DNA of 11,354 nucleotides, from assembly GCA_021202495.1 (NCBI GenBank), contig JAJQCX010000015.1, positions 1-11,354 on the forward strand. Reading direction: 5' to 3'. The notes under the pieces were generated by a model. It saw nothing but the letters and a program-made list of their open reading frames with translations. It was not told the origin of the DNA and did no database searches. Positions 1 through 7,181 of the stretch are shown one piece after another (within the stretch, counting starts at the first letter, position 1; every line of letters begins with the position of its first letter). Both the position numbers and the translations under genes were made by a program. Origin of the DNA: Clostridia bacterium. Lineage in GTDB: Bacteria > Bacillota > Clostridia > UMGS1883.

Positions 1-51
1 TAATGTGCTGTTGGACATTCTCTTTTCACCTAAAAAGTAAATGCTGTTGCC

Positions 52-1644
52 GTGATTGAGGTGAAGCCGGCTGTGGAAAAATATACGAAGCTCTATTCGG
101 CAACAGTCCTCGGAACGGGGAACAACAACGGAATATATCTTGACGCCGGCGCGGAATATGTGTTTAAAAGCTACTACCGTTTGAGAGTTAAGGGCGAAAA
201 TGCGCTGCGGCTCTTTTTTGTAAACAGCATTGAATCGACAGGCTGCTTTAACGCGGGGGATTTGGGCGGAGAATATGAAATAGTTAAAGCTTACGCATCC
301 TACGGGGCGGTGAGCGGCGAGGAAAGCGGAAAAACGGAAATAACCTTCGGCGGAAATAAGAACAAAAAGGTTTTAAAAGGGGAGCAATTTTCATCAGATT
401 TCTTTTCTTTTGACGCTAAAGAAAAATATTTGATATTGACATTTGTCGTGAAAGCCGAGGAAACCATTTTACTGCCGACGACAAACGAAAGCGCGTCGAC
501 GGGGCGAATTTGGAAAAACGGAGTGGAAATACCCTCCGACGCGCATGCGCTTCGCCCGTGCTTTATCGGGGCGGAAAAGAAATTCAACAAAACAATCGGT
601 TTTATGGGAGATTCGATAACGCAAGGAACGCGCATCAAGGAAAATTCTTATGAAAGCTGGGGACACCGCATAGGCATGGCGGCGGACGAGAGCGTCAGCG
701 TGTGGAACATTGGGATGGGCTGGTCGCGCGCCTATGATGCGGCATCAGGCGGTGTTTTTCTTGAGAAGGCGGCAATGTGCGACGAGGTCTACATTTGCTT
801 CGGCGTGAACGATTTGCGCGCTGGAGGAAGAAGCGCGGAGGAATTGACGTGCGATCTCAAGGAGACAAAGCGTTTGCTTGAAGAAAAAAACAAAAGGATA
901 AAGGCGCATTTTCTGACGGTGCCGCCCTTTAACATGGAAAAAGACGAGGAGCGCGAGCGGCAAAAGGTCAACAGATACATAAGACAGACCGAAGAATATT
1001 TCGACATTGCAGCTGTTTTGGAGGACGGAAACGAGGGAAAGGTGAAAAAGGAATACATGGCGGATAGCACCGACTCTCATCCGAACGAAAAGGCGGGAGA
1101 GGCAATATTTAAGAGCTTTACCGCGTGGGAGACGAAAATGAAAACGAAAAGGGGGAAGCGCATGAAACAAAAATTCGTTTTATGGTGTCTTGTGATTTGC
1201 GTCATGGCGGTCATCTTCAATTTTTCATCACAGCCGAAGGATGAATCGAACGAAACAAGCAGGACATTTGCGTATAAAGTGCTGTCGCTTTCGGAGGCGT
1301 TTCGTGATATGCCCGAGGCGGAACAGGAGGAGCTTATCACAAGCACACAAAAGCTTTTCCGTAAGGGCGCGCATTTTTCGATATACGCGCTTTTGGGCTT
1401 TTTGATATACGCGGGGCTGGGGCTGAAAGGGAAGAAGCGGTTAATCGCGGCGCCGGTGATAGCCGCGTCATATGCGGCGACGGATGAAATGCATCAGCTT
1501 TTTGTGTCGGGGCGTTCGGGTCAAGCGTCGGACGTTTTGCTCGATTTTTGCGGCGCGGTGGTCGGAACCTTGCTTGGAATGATGATAACGGCGGCAATAG
1601 GCGAAATAATCAAAAGAAAGAAAGGACGGGCGCAGGTTGGTTGA
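52..1644 (+). CDS. SGNH/GDSL-type esterase fused in frame to a VanZ-like membrane domain
   Basis: This 530-residue frame contains two proteins' worth of sequence. Residues 1-362 match a bacterial SGNH-hydrolase type: a beta-rich N-terminal region (about 10-160), the block I motif GDSITQG with nucleophile Ser188, an NIGMGWSRA block, GVND as block III, and a C-terminal DSHPN with Asp341 and His343. This is expected to be a serine esterase/deacylase acting on an acyl or acetyl group; the substrate is unknown. The family normally ends near Trp359. Residues 371-530 are VanZ-like: a first membrane segment (about 374-392), KGAHFSIY (438-445), a DEMHQ motif (478-482), GRSGQASDVLLD and final membrane helices. 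There is no signal peptide, so the esterase part would be cytoplasmic if the fusion is real. The GTG start at 52 is the first start after an in-frame stop at 31-33, but it has no convincing ribosome site; GTG at 61 is an alternative. The two parts may really be two genes (see the internal start site). Confidence 0.8.
   Translation: MIEVKPAVEKYTKLYSATVLGTGNNNGIYLDAGAEYVFKSYYRLRVKGENALRLFFVNSIESTGCFNAGDLGGEYEIVKAYASYGAVSGEESGKTEITFGGNKNKKVLKGEQFSSDFFSFDAKEKYLILTFVVKAEETILLPTTNESASTGRIWKNGVEIPSDAHALRPCFIGAEKKFNKTIGFMGDSITQGTRIKENSYESWGHRIGMAADESVSVWNIGMGWSRAYDAASGGVFLEKAAMCDEVYICFGVNDLRAGGRSAEELTCDLKETKRLLEEKNKRIKAHFLTVPPFNMEKDEERERQKVNRYIRQTEEYFDIAAVLEDGNEGKVKKEYMADSTDSHPNEKAGEAIFKSFTAWETKMKTKRGKRMKQKFVLWCLVICVMAVIFNFSSQPKDESNETSRTFAYKVLSLSEAFRDMPEAEQEELITSTQKLFRKGAHFSIYALLGFLIYAGLGLKGKKRLIAAPVIAASYAATDEMHQLFVSGRSGQASDVLLDFCGAVVGTLLGMMITAAIGEIIKRKKGRAQVG
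1149..1164 (+). promoter_or_regulatory. Internal ribosome binding site and ATG for the VanZ part
   Basis: AAGGGGG at 1149-1155 lies six bases before an in-frame ATG at 1162 (residue 371 of the joint frame). This ATG sits exactly where a normal VanZ-like protein would begin, MKQKFVLW, just ahead of its first membrane helix. It is a better ribosome site than the one at the GTG start of the whole frame. The VanZ part can therefore probably be made on its own, either as well as or instead of the fusion. The match is seen in the sequence; its use is inferred. Confidence 0.55.
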
Positions 1645-2365
1645 TTTACACACGCACATTTTGTTTGACATTGACGACGGTTCGGAGAGCTTGGAAGAGT
1701 CGCTTGAAATCCTGCGCGAGGCGGAAGAGGCAGGCGTGAAAAAAATAGCCTTGACGCCGCACTTTACGGTTGGTGAGGACATCGACGACTTTTTGACAAG
1801 GCGAAACGAAAGAGTTAAAATCCTCACGGCGGCTGTCGATAAAGAAAAGATAGGAATAGAGTTGACGAGTGGCGCGGAGGTCTATATAACGCGCGACATA
1901 TTTGACGAAACGGAACTTGAAAGGCTTGTGATAGGCAAAAGCCGCGTTATGCTTTCGGAATTTAAATATCATGGCTTAAGCCCCAAGCAGTTTCTTGACT
2001 ACGTTGACGAAATATGCTCAAGCGGAATACTGCCGCTTATTGCGCATCCGGAGAGGTATTCCTACTTGCGGCGCGACAAAATGCTTTTAAATGCGCTTCT
2101 TTCTCGTGGCGCGCTTTTGCAGATAAACGCGGTGAGCCTTTTTGAAGAGGGCGATGAGGGCAATTTTGCGCGCGCCGTTTTGAAAAACAGAAGCGTGTCG
2201 GTGATGGGCAGCGACGTTCATAAGCCCGATACCGAAAGGCTGCGCGCGTTTGCGGCGGCGGGCGGCAAGGATGATGATTTTTTGAATTTTATTGCGGACT
2301 ATGTGCCGAATTTGATATTTGAAGGCTCGGACGAGATTGAGAAAATAGAGCCGGAATTGATGTAA
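1637..2365 (+). CDS. PHP-domain protein-tyrosine phosphatase, CpsB/CapC/YwqE family
   Basis: This 242-residue protein has the full set of PHP metal ligands in family order: HTH (His5, His7) at the very N-terminus, DIDDG, TPHF (His42), GAEVY (Glu81), AHPERY (His137) and GSDVHKP (Asp193, His195). Length and layout match the metal-dependent phosphotyrosine phosphatases CpsB and YwqE, which dephosphorylate BY-type tyrosine kinases controlling capsule or exopolysaccharide export. It acts in the cytoplasm. The TTG start at 1637 gives MVDLHTH, the expected family N-terminus, and there is no in-frame ATG until residue 105. AAGGA lies ten bases upstream. The start overlaps the preceding stop by 8 bases, so translation is probably coupled. 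No cognate tyrosine kinase or capsule gene is in view, so the substrate here is unknown. A different PHP-type phosphoesterase activity is the alternative. Confidence 0.88.
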   Translation: MVDLHTHILFDIDDGSESLEESLEILREAEEAGVKKIALTPHFTVGEDIDDFLTRRNERVKILTAAVDKEKIGIELTSGAEVYITRDIFDETELERLVIGKSRVMLSEFKYHGLSPKQFLDYVDEICSSGILPLIAHPERYSYLRRDKMLLNALLSRGALLQINAVSLFEEGDEGNFARAVLKNRSVSVMGSDVHKPDTERLRAFAAAGGKDDDFLNFIADYVPNLIFEGSDEIEKIEPELM

Positions 2366-2380
2366 GGAGAGTAGATTGAG

Positions 2381-3220
2381 ATGAATATAGCGATTGTGGG
2401 TTTGGGACTTATAGGCGGGTCGATGGCAAAGGCGCTTAAAGGCTTTCGCGGCTGTACTGTTTATGGCATTAACCATCGGCGCGAAACGCTTGAAGAGGCT
2501 ATGATGGACGGCGTTGTGGCAAATAAGGACGAAACGGACGCGGAAATATTAAAAAAGTGCGACTTGGTGGTGCTGTGTCTGTACCCTTCGCTTTGCGTAG
2601 AGTTTGTACAAAAACATATAGCGGACTTTAAGGAGCGGGCGCTTGTGACAGATACCTGCGGAATAAAGGAAAAGATTGTCGACGAAATAGGCGCGCTTAT
2701 GCGCCCGGATATGGAGTTTGTCGGGGCGCATCCGATGGCGGGGCGCGAGGTTTACGGCTACAAAAACAGCCTTGAGACGCTTTTTCACAATTGCAATTTC
2801 CTCATAACGCCGACCGAGAACAACAGCGAAGCGTCGCTTGCGCTGATTGAGGACATGGCGCGCTACATCGGTGCGAAGCGCATTGTGCGCATAACGCCCA
2901 AGGAGCATGACGAAATGATTGCTTACACGAGCCAGCTTATGCATGTTATCGCCGTGGCGCTTTGCGACAATAAGCACATCGAAAGCGCGGCGTCGTTTTC
3001 GGCGGGTTCGCTGCGCGACTGCACGCGCGTGGCGATAATCAACGAGGTTTTGTGGAGCGAGCTATTTATTGAAAACAAAAAGGCGCTCTGCGAGCTGATT
3101 GACGAGTTGAAGGACAGCCTCAACAGGATGGAGAACGCAATAAAGGATGAGGATTACGACACGCTGAAGGGCATTATGAAGGGTGCGACGGAAGCCAAGA
3201 AAAAGTGGCTGAACGGTTAA
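2381..3220 (+). CDS. tyrA: Prephenate dehydrogenase (tyrosine biosynthesis)
   Basis: TyrA converts prephenate to 4-hydroxyphenylpyruvate with NAD(P)+, the committed step to tyrosine. The 279-residue protein opens with a Rossmann dinucleotide motif, GLGLIGGS (7-14), followed by DTCGIKEKI (91-99), the substrate-region motif GAHPMAGRE (115-123, His117), and an EHDEMIAYTSQLMH segment (175-188) with the second conserved His176. The helical dimerization domain follows, with SFSAGSLRDCTRVA (205-218). Length fits the short form with neither a chorismate mutase nor an ACT domain, so there is no visible built-in tyrosine feedback domain. The ATG is preceded by AAGGAG at 2364-2369, which overlaps the stop codon of the phosphatase gene, 11 bases upstream of the start, so the two genes are co-transcribed. 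No other aromatic-pathway gene is visible here. An arogenate dehydrogenase specificity cannot be excluded. Confidence 0.9.
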   Translation: MNIAIVGLGLIGGSMAKALKGFRGCTVYGINHRRETLEEAMMDGVVANKDETDAEILKKCDLVVLCLYPSLCVEFVQKHIADFKERALVTDTCGIKEKIVDEIGALMRPDMEFVGAHPMAGREVYGYKNSLETLFHNCNFLITPTENNSEASLALIEDMARYIGAKRIVRITPKEHDEMIAYTSQLMHVIAVALCDNKHIESAASFSAGSLRDCTRVAIINEVLWSELFIENKKALCELIDELKDSLNRMENAIKDEDYDTLKGIMKGATEAKKKWLNG

Positions 3221-3405
3221 CAAGCGTGCCGCTTGAGCCTATTTCGCGAGGTAGGATGGCGGGAAAAATTTGCTGTGTGGTCGCGGTTTATAATGCGGTG
3301 GCGGACTTGCAGGTAAGCAAGCGTGCCGCTTGAGCCTATTTCGCGCGGCAGGGTGGCGGGAAAAATTTGCTGTGTGATCGCGGTTTATAATGCGGCAGCA
3401 GATTG
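3221..3405. repeat. Two direct copies of an ~89-bp repeat in the convergent spacer
   Basis: Copy 1 is 3221-3309 and copy 2 is 3318-3405, 97 bases apart start to start. By eye they differ at seven positions plus a one-base gap. Each copy opens with CAAGCGTGCCGCTTG, a perfect 6-bp hairpin with a TGC loop, and later carries TGGCGGGAAAAATTTGCTGTG and GCGGTTTATAATGCGG. The array starts directly after the tyrA stop and fills most of the gap between tyrA and the leftward kinase gene. No coding frame of useful length with a ribosome site is present. It may be a dispersed intergenic repeat family or may provide transcript ends, but the hairpin lacks a following T-tract. Confidence 0.85.
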
Positions 3406-3436
3406 AGACAGCGAGGAAACCTACAGAAATTTTTTG

Positions 3437-4747
3437 TTATAAAATCAAAATTACATTGCAGCAGAAGAGATTCCCTTCTTCATAGAAATCGGCAGAGCCG
3501 CGGTGATTGGCGGCGAGGTCTTTGATGATTTTTGTGCCGTGACCGTGGAGGAGGGTGTCCTTTTTTGTGGTCGCTAGGGTGGGGTTTTGCGCAAGGACGG
3601 GAGAGGGGACGGAGTTTTTCATGGTGATGGTGAGGGTTTTGCCATCAAGCGCAATTGTGAGAGCGATGAATTTTTCATCCGTACATTTTGCGCAGGCTTC
3701 AATCGCGTTGTCGAACATATTGCCCAGGATTGAGCAGAGGTCGATGTTGTAGTCGCATTGAATGTCGGAAACGATTGAAAGGCTCGTGCGAATGCATTGT
3801 GAATTTGCTTGAGAGAGCTTTGTGTTGACGATGGCGTTGACGTAGCTGTTATTTGTCGAAACAAAGCTTTGAGAGCGGGCTGAAGAATTGAGGAAGGAAT
3901 TGATATATTCCTCAAGCTCTTCTTCCTTGCCGTCGCGGTTGAGCGATTGAATGACGCGGAGAGTGTTGTTAAAATCATGACGCATCTTTTGGAGAGAATC
4001 GTACTGTCGTTTTGTTTCGGCGACAAATTCCGATTGGAATGATTGCTGCCTTAAAAGCAGCTTGTTTTCAAGTTCAATTTTGTGCTTTTTGCTGAGGCGC
4101 ACAATGAGAGACCAAATGAATAGGTCGATAAAAATGATGAGTATGGCGGAAAAGGCGATAAAGAGCTTGCTCTTTTCCGAAACGCCCGCAAAGACGGCGA
4201 AATAGAGCAGCGCAAAGACGACTATCGAGACCGCCAAAATGAACGCGATTAAAAGCCATTCGCTTTTTGAAAGTGAAATATCGTTTTTATTGAAAATGGA
4301 ATAGGCAATGTAAAGAAGAAGGATGAGGGAAAGATTTGCGAGCAGGAGAAGCGCGAGGCGGTAAACCGAAGGCTCGGACATGAGGTAAACGGCGCTTTGA
4401 CCCGAGAAAACAGAAGTGACGTTGACTGAGAAAACGGACACCATTGCAAGAGTGCACATTCCAATGACAGAGGCGAGCAGCTTTTTAAATACCGAGCCGC
4501 GCAGAAAGAAAAGCGCGAAAACGAAAAAAATGGCGGCATAGACAAAAATGCCCATGCTCTCAAAAAAGGTGATGTAGTTTGCGATTGTGACGGCGGCAAA
4601 GAAGGCGAGGGTGCAGGAGAGGGCGGCGGCGATGGTTTTCACACCGCTGTATTTTGCCCCGAGCGTACACCACATAAAGCGCGTGAAGGCTGCGCCTTGG
4701 AAAAGGTTTATAAATAGTTCAAATAACGTCCAAAGAAATGAGCGCAT
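3437..4747 (-). CDS. Sensor histidine kinase, AgrC-like, with GHKL ATPase domain
   Basis: This 436-residue protein has about six hydrophobic membrane segments in residues 1-216, then a dimerization helix and an ATP-binding domain. The H-box is KMRHDFNN, with predicted phospho-acceptor His257. The N-box is LGNMFDNAIEAC (341-352). The G-box is HGHGTKII (401-408), followed by a C-terminal strand ending at the membrane-kinase-typical length. This is the layout of AgrC-type quorum or peptide sensors (HPK10 class), with the polytopic N-terminus as sensor. Start: ATG with AAGGGTGG upstream at suitable spacing. It lies 12 bases after the stop of the response regulator gene, so the two are co-transcribed, regulator first. 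Neither an AgrB-type protease nor an AgrD-type precursor is in the window, so the ligand is unknown. Confidence 0.9.
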   Translation of the reverse strand: MRSFLWTLFELFINLFQGAAFTRFMWCTLGAKYSGVKTIAAALSCTLAFFAAVTIANYITFFESMGIFVYAAIFFVFALFFLRGSVFKKLLASVIGMCTLAMVSVFSVNVTSVFSGQSAVYLMSEPSVYRLALLLLANLSLILLLYIAYSIFNKNDISLSKSEWLLIAFILAVSIVVFALLYFAVFAGVSEKSKLFIAFSAILIIFIDLFIWSLIVRLSKKHKIELENKLLLRQQSFQSEFVAETKRQYDSLQKMRHDFNNTLRVIQSLNRDGKEEELEEYINSFLNSSARSQSFVSTNNSYVNAIVNTKLSQANSQCIRTSLSIVSDIQCDYNIDLCSILGNMFDNAIEACAKCTDEKFIALTIALDGKTLTITMKNSVPSPVLAQNPTLATTKKDTLLHGHGTKIIKDLAANHRGSADFYEEGNLFCCNVILIL

Positions 4748-4759
4748 GAAAAACCACCC

Positions 4760-5482
4760 TTATTGTCTTTTAAACAGTCGATATTGTTCCAAAGCTTGTG
4801 ATTTTAAGCTTCTGCCTATCGGGATGTTGTCGCCGTTTCGCATGGTGATTGTGTTTATAAAAGCGTCCACGCAGCTTATGTGATACATATTGACAAGATA
4901 TTGCCGATGGGGCTTGATGAAGCCGCAGCTTTGAAGTGCGTCCGAGAGGGAAGAAAGTGTGCGGCGCTCTTTTATCGGGTCGGAGCTTGAGGAAGAGTAA
5001 TAAAAAAGATAGTGCTTTTCGCTTTTTATGTAGTAAATTTCATTGATTGGGATAGTGACGCTGCCGAGCACTATGTCGTTTATTTCAAGCGTTTTATGCT
5101 GTGCGAAAAAGGCGGCGAGCTTTTTTGCGACGTGGGTAAGGTCTGAATAAAGATCTTCCGGTGTGCGCTTGCAAATGAAATAGAAGGGTCGGTAATCGAA
5201 CGAATCGTAGACAAGATTGTGCTTGGAGGTGACAAAAATAATTTGCGTATGCGAAGAAAGCTCCCGAAGCTTTGCGGCGACGTCAAAGCCCGAAAGGGGC
5301 ATATCTATGTCGAGAAAAACGACGTCGTACAAAATTTCGGAAAACGAATTGAGCAGGGGAACGGGGTCGCAAAAATCGTCAATTTCAATTTCGAGTGATA
5401 AATCGTCAAAAATTGATTTGAGATTTTGGTGCAGAATATTAACAAAAGATTTTTCGTCGTCGCAAACGGCAATTTTAATCAT
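4760..5482 (-). CDS. LytTR-family response regulator, AgrA-like
   Basis: This is a 240-residue two-domain DNA-binding regulator. The receiver domain (about 1-120) shows the acidic pair Asp8-Asp9, the phospho-acceptor Asp58 in FLDIDMP, the conserved VTS (Thr85) and Lys105. The C-terminal LytTR domain (about 135-238) shows INEIYYIKSEKHYLFYY, a FIKPHRQYLVNM segment, and the closing IPIGRS, all typical of AgrA/LytR-type DNA binding. It is the evident partner of the downstream kinase gene. The start is firm: GGAGG at 5489-5493, six bases before the ATG. A TATAAT -10 box lies further upstream behind a terminator, so the pair probably forms its own transcription unit. Target genes are not known; I found no clear pair of LytTR sites in the short upstream region. 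Confidence 0.92.
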   Translation of the reverse strand: MIKIAVCDDEKSFVNILHQNLKSIFDDLSLEIEIDDFCDPVPLLNSFSEILYDVVFLDIDMPLSGFDVAAKLRELSSHTQIIFVTSKHNLVYDSFDYRPFYFICKRTPEDLYSDLTHVAKKLAAFFAQHKTLEINDIVLGSVTIPINEIYYIKSEKHYLFYYSSSSSDPIKERRTLSSLSDALQSCGFIKPHRQYLVNMYHISCVDAFINTITMRNGDNIPIGRSLKSQALEQYRLFKRQ

Positions 5483-5511
5483 TTTGTGCCTCCGTGTAAA
5501 GGTATGTAATT

Positions 5512-5540
5512 ATTATACCAAGTCAATCATTTTTAGAGAA
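5512..5540 (-). promoter_or_regulatory. Candidate promoter of the two-component pair (weak -35)
   Basis: Leftward TATAAT at 5512-5517 lies 30 bases upstream of the response regulator ATG. At 17-bp spacing the -35 hexamer is TTCTCT (5535-5540), a poor match that falls in the T-tract of the preceding terminator. A strong -10 with a poor -35 would fit an activator-dependent promoter, for example self-activation by the regulator. Short GGTAT/ATACC arms flank the -10 box. Confidence 0.45.
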
Positions 5541-5581
5541 AAACCGACGCCGAAAGGTAAACAATCCTTTGGCGCCGGTTT
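5535..5581 (-). terminator. Rho-independent terminator after the CuAO-N protein gene
   Basis: Arms at 5541-5557 and 5566-5581 pair into a roughly 16-bp stem with one bulge and an 8-base loop. The single mismatch on the + strand (A:C) becomes a U:G wobble on the leftward RNA, so the hairpin is better in the leftward direction. It is followed leftward by TTTTTCTCT. It begins a few bases past the stop codon of the gene ending at 5586 and separates it from the regulator promoter. Confidence 0.8.
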
Positions 5582-5585
5582 TACT

Positions 5586-6995
5586 TTAAGAAAGTGATGT
5601 AAACGAAGCTTTATCGAGATACCATGTGCCGTCGATTTTGTTTATTGTGAAGGTGACCTCATTTACATGGGAGTCGTCGCCATCGGAAATGGTGACGGAA
5701 ATTGCGACAGCGACGCTTTTTTCAATCGTCTCGGAATCGGTTGTAAGATATTCCATTGAATCGACTTCATATTCGCCGTCGGCGTTGGCATAGAACTTTT
5801 CAAGGCTGCGCTTGATTTCGCTGAGACGAAGGGTTGTCTGCGCATTTGAGAAGGAGCCGAAGATTGAATTGTAATCATCCTTATAAAGCATGGCGGCAAG
5901 TGCGGTCGAATCGGCGGAATACGCCGCGGACATATATTTCCTGATGAACGCGGAAATGTCAGCTGCGTCGGATGAGGCGTTGTTCTGCACGGCGCTTGTT
6001 GTGGTTTCCGCTGTGCTGTCGGTCGCATCTTCGGCTGACGTGTCAGTCAAGTCGGAGCCGCCGCTCGGAAGGGGCGTGAGCAAAAATTCAAAATCCTCGG
6101 GATATGAAACCTCGGCTTCTATCGTGAATGGAACGTAAAACGCCATGCCTTCAAGCGTGGTATTCATGGCGGCGGAGACGGAAATGTCCTTAATATAGCC
6201 GCCGCTTGTGGTGACAAGGATTGAGAGCGATGAAAAATCTCCCTCAAAGCCGCGCTTTGTCATTGTTTGTTGAACGTATGGCAAGAGCTTGAAGGAATAG
6301 GACGAAACGTTCAAAAAATATTTCCCGCTGCCCAAGTAGGCGATGTTTGACGAATAATTATAGGGCAAAACGGAGGAAAGCGAAAAGCCGTCGGTGGAAT
6401 AGACCTCGATGCCGCTTTCCGAAATTTCGCTCAAGGTTGAGCCGTCGGACATGATGAGGCTGCCCGAAAAGGTGACATTCACATCGGGCGCGGCAAGCGC
6501 GGTGTTTGAGACGGCGTTTTTAAAATAGTCAAGCGCTTCGTCGGAACAGGAGGAATAGAGAATTGCGGTGTTCGTAATCTGATCCCAAACGACTGTTTTG
6601 CCGAAAAGCTCGCCCACGGCGCGAATGGGAAGATAGGTCGTTCCGTCGCGCAAAATGGGGTAAACGCGGTCACCGTTGGAGTCTTTGGCGATAAATTCCT
6701 CGCCGTTGTAATAGATGTTGATATTCTCCGAAAGCTCGGGTTCGCCGCCCTTTTCGCCGAGGTAGAGTGTGAGAGTTTCCTGTTCCCACGAGATTTCGAC
6801 GTCGAACGCCGAGGCGATTGCCCTGACGGGGGCATAGGTTGTGCCGTTTTCGACAAAAGGTTCAACGACGTTGCCGTTGGCGTCGGTGGCGGTGATGATA
6901 CTGCCGTCGAGCGAAATGCTGCACGCGGCGTTAGCTGTGAAAGGGAGAGCCGCCAAAAGGAGGGCGGCAAAAAATATTCCTATAAATTTTTTCAT
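5586..6995 (-). CDS. Secreted protein with two copper-amine-oxidase N-terminal-type repeats and a C-terminal NTF2-like domain
   Basis: This 469-residue protein starts with a clear signal peptide (KK, hydrophobic core, cleavage likely after AANA near residue 24). Two repeats typical of the copper amine oxidase N-terminal domain follow: NGTTYAPVRAIASAF...ISW (50-70) and DGTTYLPIRAVGELF...VVW (118-137). Despite the family name this domain has no oxidase activity; it is a common wall- or surface-associated module in Clostridia. Residues about 155-305 form a beta-rich region resembling lipoprotein-like DUF6612-type folds, though that is uncertain. A Ser/Thr/Ala/Asp-rich linker (312-346) leads to a C-terminal domain (347-466) that looks like the NTF2-like fold, ending in GTWYLDKASF. 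No catalytic motif is recognised. Start: ATG with GGAG at 7005-7008, nine bases upstream. It lies 15 bases after a 42-codon miniprotein gene and is probably co-transcribed with it. Confidence 0.85.
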   Translation of the reverse strand: MKKFIGIFFAALLLAALPFTANAACSISLDGSIITATDANGNVVEPFVENGTTYAPVRAIASAFDVEISWEQETLTLYLGEKGGEPELSENINIYYNGEEFIAKDSNGDRVYPILRDGTTYLPIRAVGELFGKTVVWDQITNTAILYSSCSDEALDYFKNAVSNTALAAPDVNVTFSGSLIMSDGSTLSEISESGIEVYSTDGFSLSSVLPYNYSSNIAYLGSGKYFLNVSSYSFKLLPYVQQTMTKRGFEGDFSSLSILVTTSGGYIKDISVSAAMNTTLEGMAFYVPFTIEAEVSYPEDFEFLLTPLPSGGSDLTDTSAEDATDSTAETTTSAVQNNASSDAADISAFIRKYMSAAYSADSTALAAMLYKDDYNSIFGSFSNAQTTLRLSEIKRSLEKFYANADGEYEVDSMEYLTTDSETIEKSVAVAISVTISDGDDSHVNEVTFTINKIDGTWYLDKASFTSLS

Positions 6996-7010
6996 AATGT
7001 TAAGCTCCGA

Positions 7011-7139
7011 TTATACAAAGAGTGCGTCTTCATCGTCAAGAAGATATGCGGGTTTTCTTGTGAAAACATATGCCGCGACAATTGCGCCGATGGCGGCAAT
7101 GAGCGCCGCAGACAAGAGAATTGTGAGCTTTTTGTACAT
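7011..7139 (-). CDS. Small single-pass membrane protein (42 aa)
   Basis: This short gene reads MYKKLTILLSAALIAAIGAI, then VAAYVFTRKPAYLL and an acidic end DDEDALFV, then TAA. It has one membrane helix (about residues 5-26), two lysines before it, an Arg-Lys pair just after it, and an acidic C-terminal tail. It has the marks of a real gene: GAGG ten bases before the ATG, a well-formed promoter ending some 43 bases upstream, and a close downstream neighbour (15 bases to the CuAO-N protein ATG) that has its own ribosome site but no usable promoter. I do not recognise the family. It may be a membrane partner or regulator of the secreted protein; a failed or uncleaved signal-peptide-like orphan is the alternative. 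Confidence 0.7.
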   Translation of the reverse strand: MYKKLTILLSAALIAAIGAIVAAYVFTRKPAYLLDDEDALFV

Positions 7140-7181
7140 GAAATTAACCTCGCTTTCGGTAAATGAAATAATATTTAAAAC

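Noticed and set aside
1..51. Possible tail of an upstream gene: frame 2 reads NVLLDILFSPKK then TAA at 38-40.
   Set aside because: Only twelve codons are visible and the other two forward frames also reach a stop here, so which frame is coding, if any, cannot be decided.
745..1170. Long leftward open frames opposite the SGNH-VanZ gene and similar antisense frames elsewhere.
   Set aside because: They have no ribosome site, their translations look like low-complexity basic sequence, and they lie fully opposite genes with clear family motifs.
3284..3397. TATAAT inside each copy of the 89-bp repeat as a rightward promoter.
   Set aside because: No -35 at usable spacing is seen, and the next gene downstream is on the other strand.
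7010..7015. Leftward TATAAT just ahead of the CuAO-N gene.
   Set aside because: Transcription would start inside the ribosome site of the gene. The sequence is explained as the last codons (Val, stop) of the miniprotein gene.
7011..7139. Miniprotein as the pheromone precursor for the AgrC-like kinase.
   Set aside because: It has no cysteine or AgrD-like processing region, and there is no AgrB; only the acidic tail is reminiscent.
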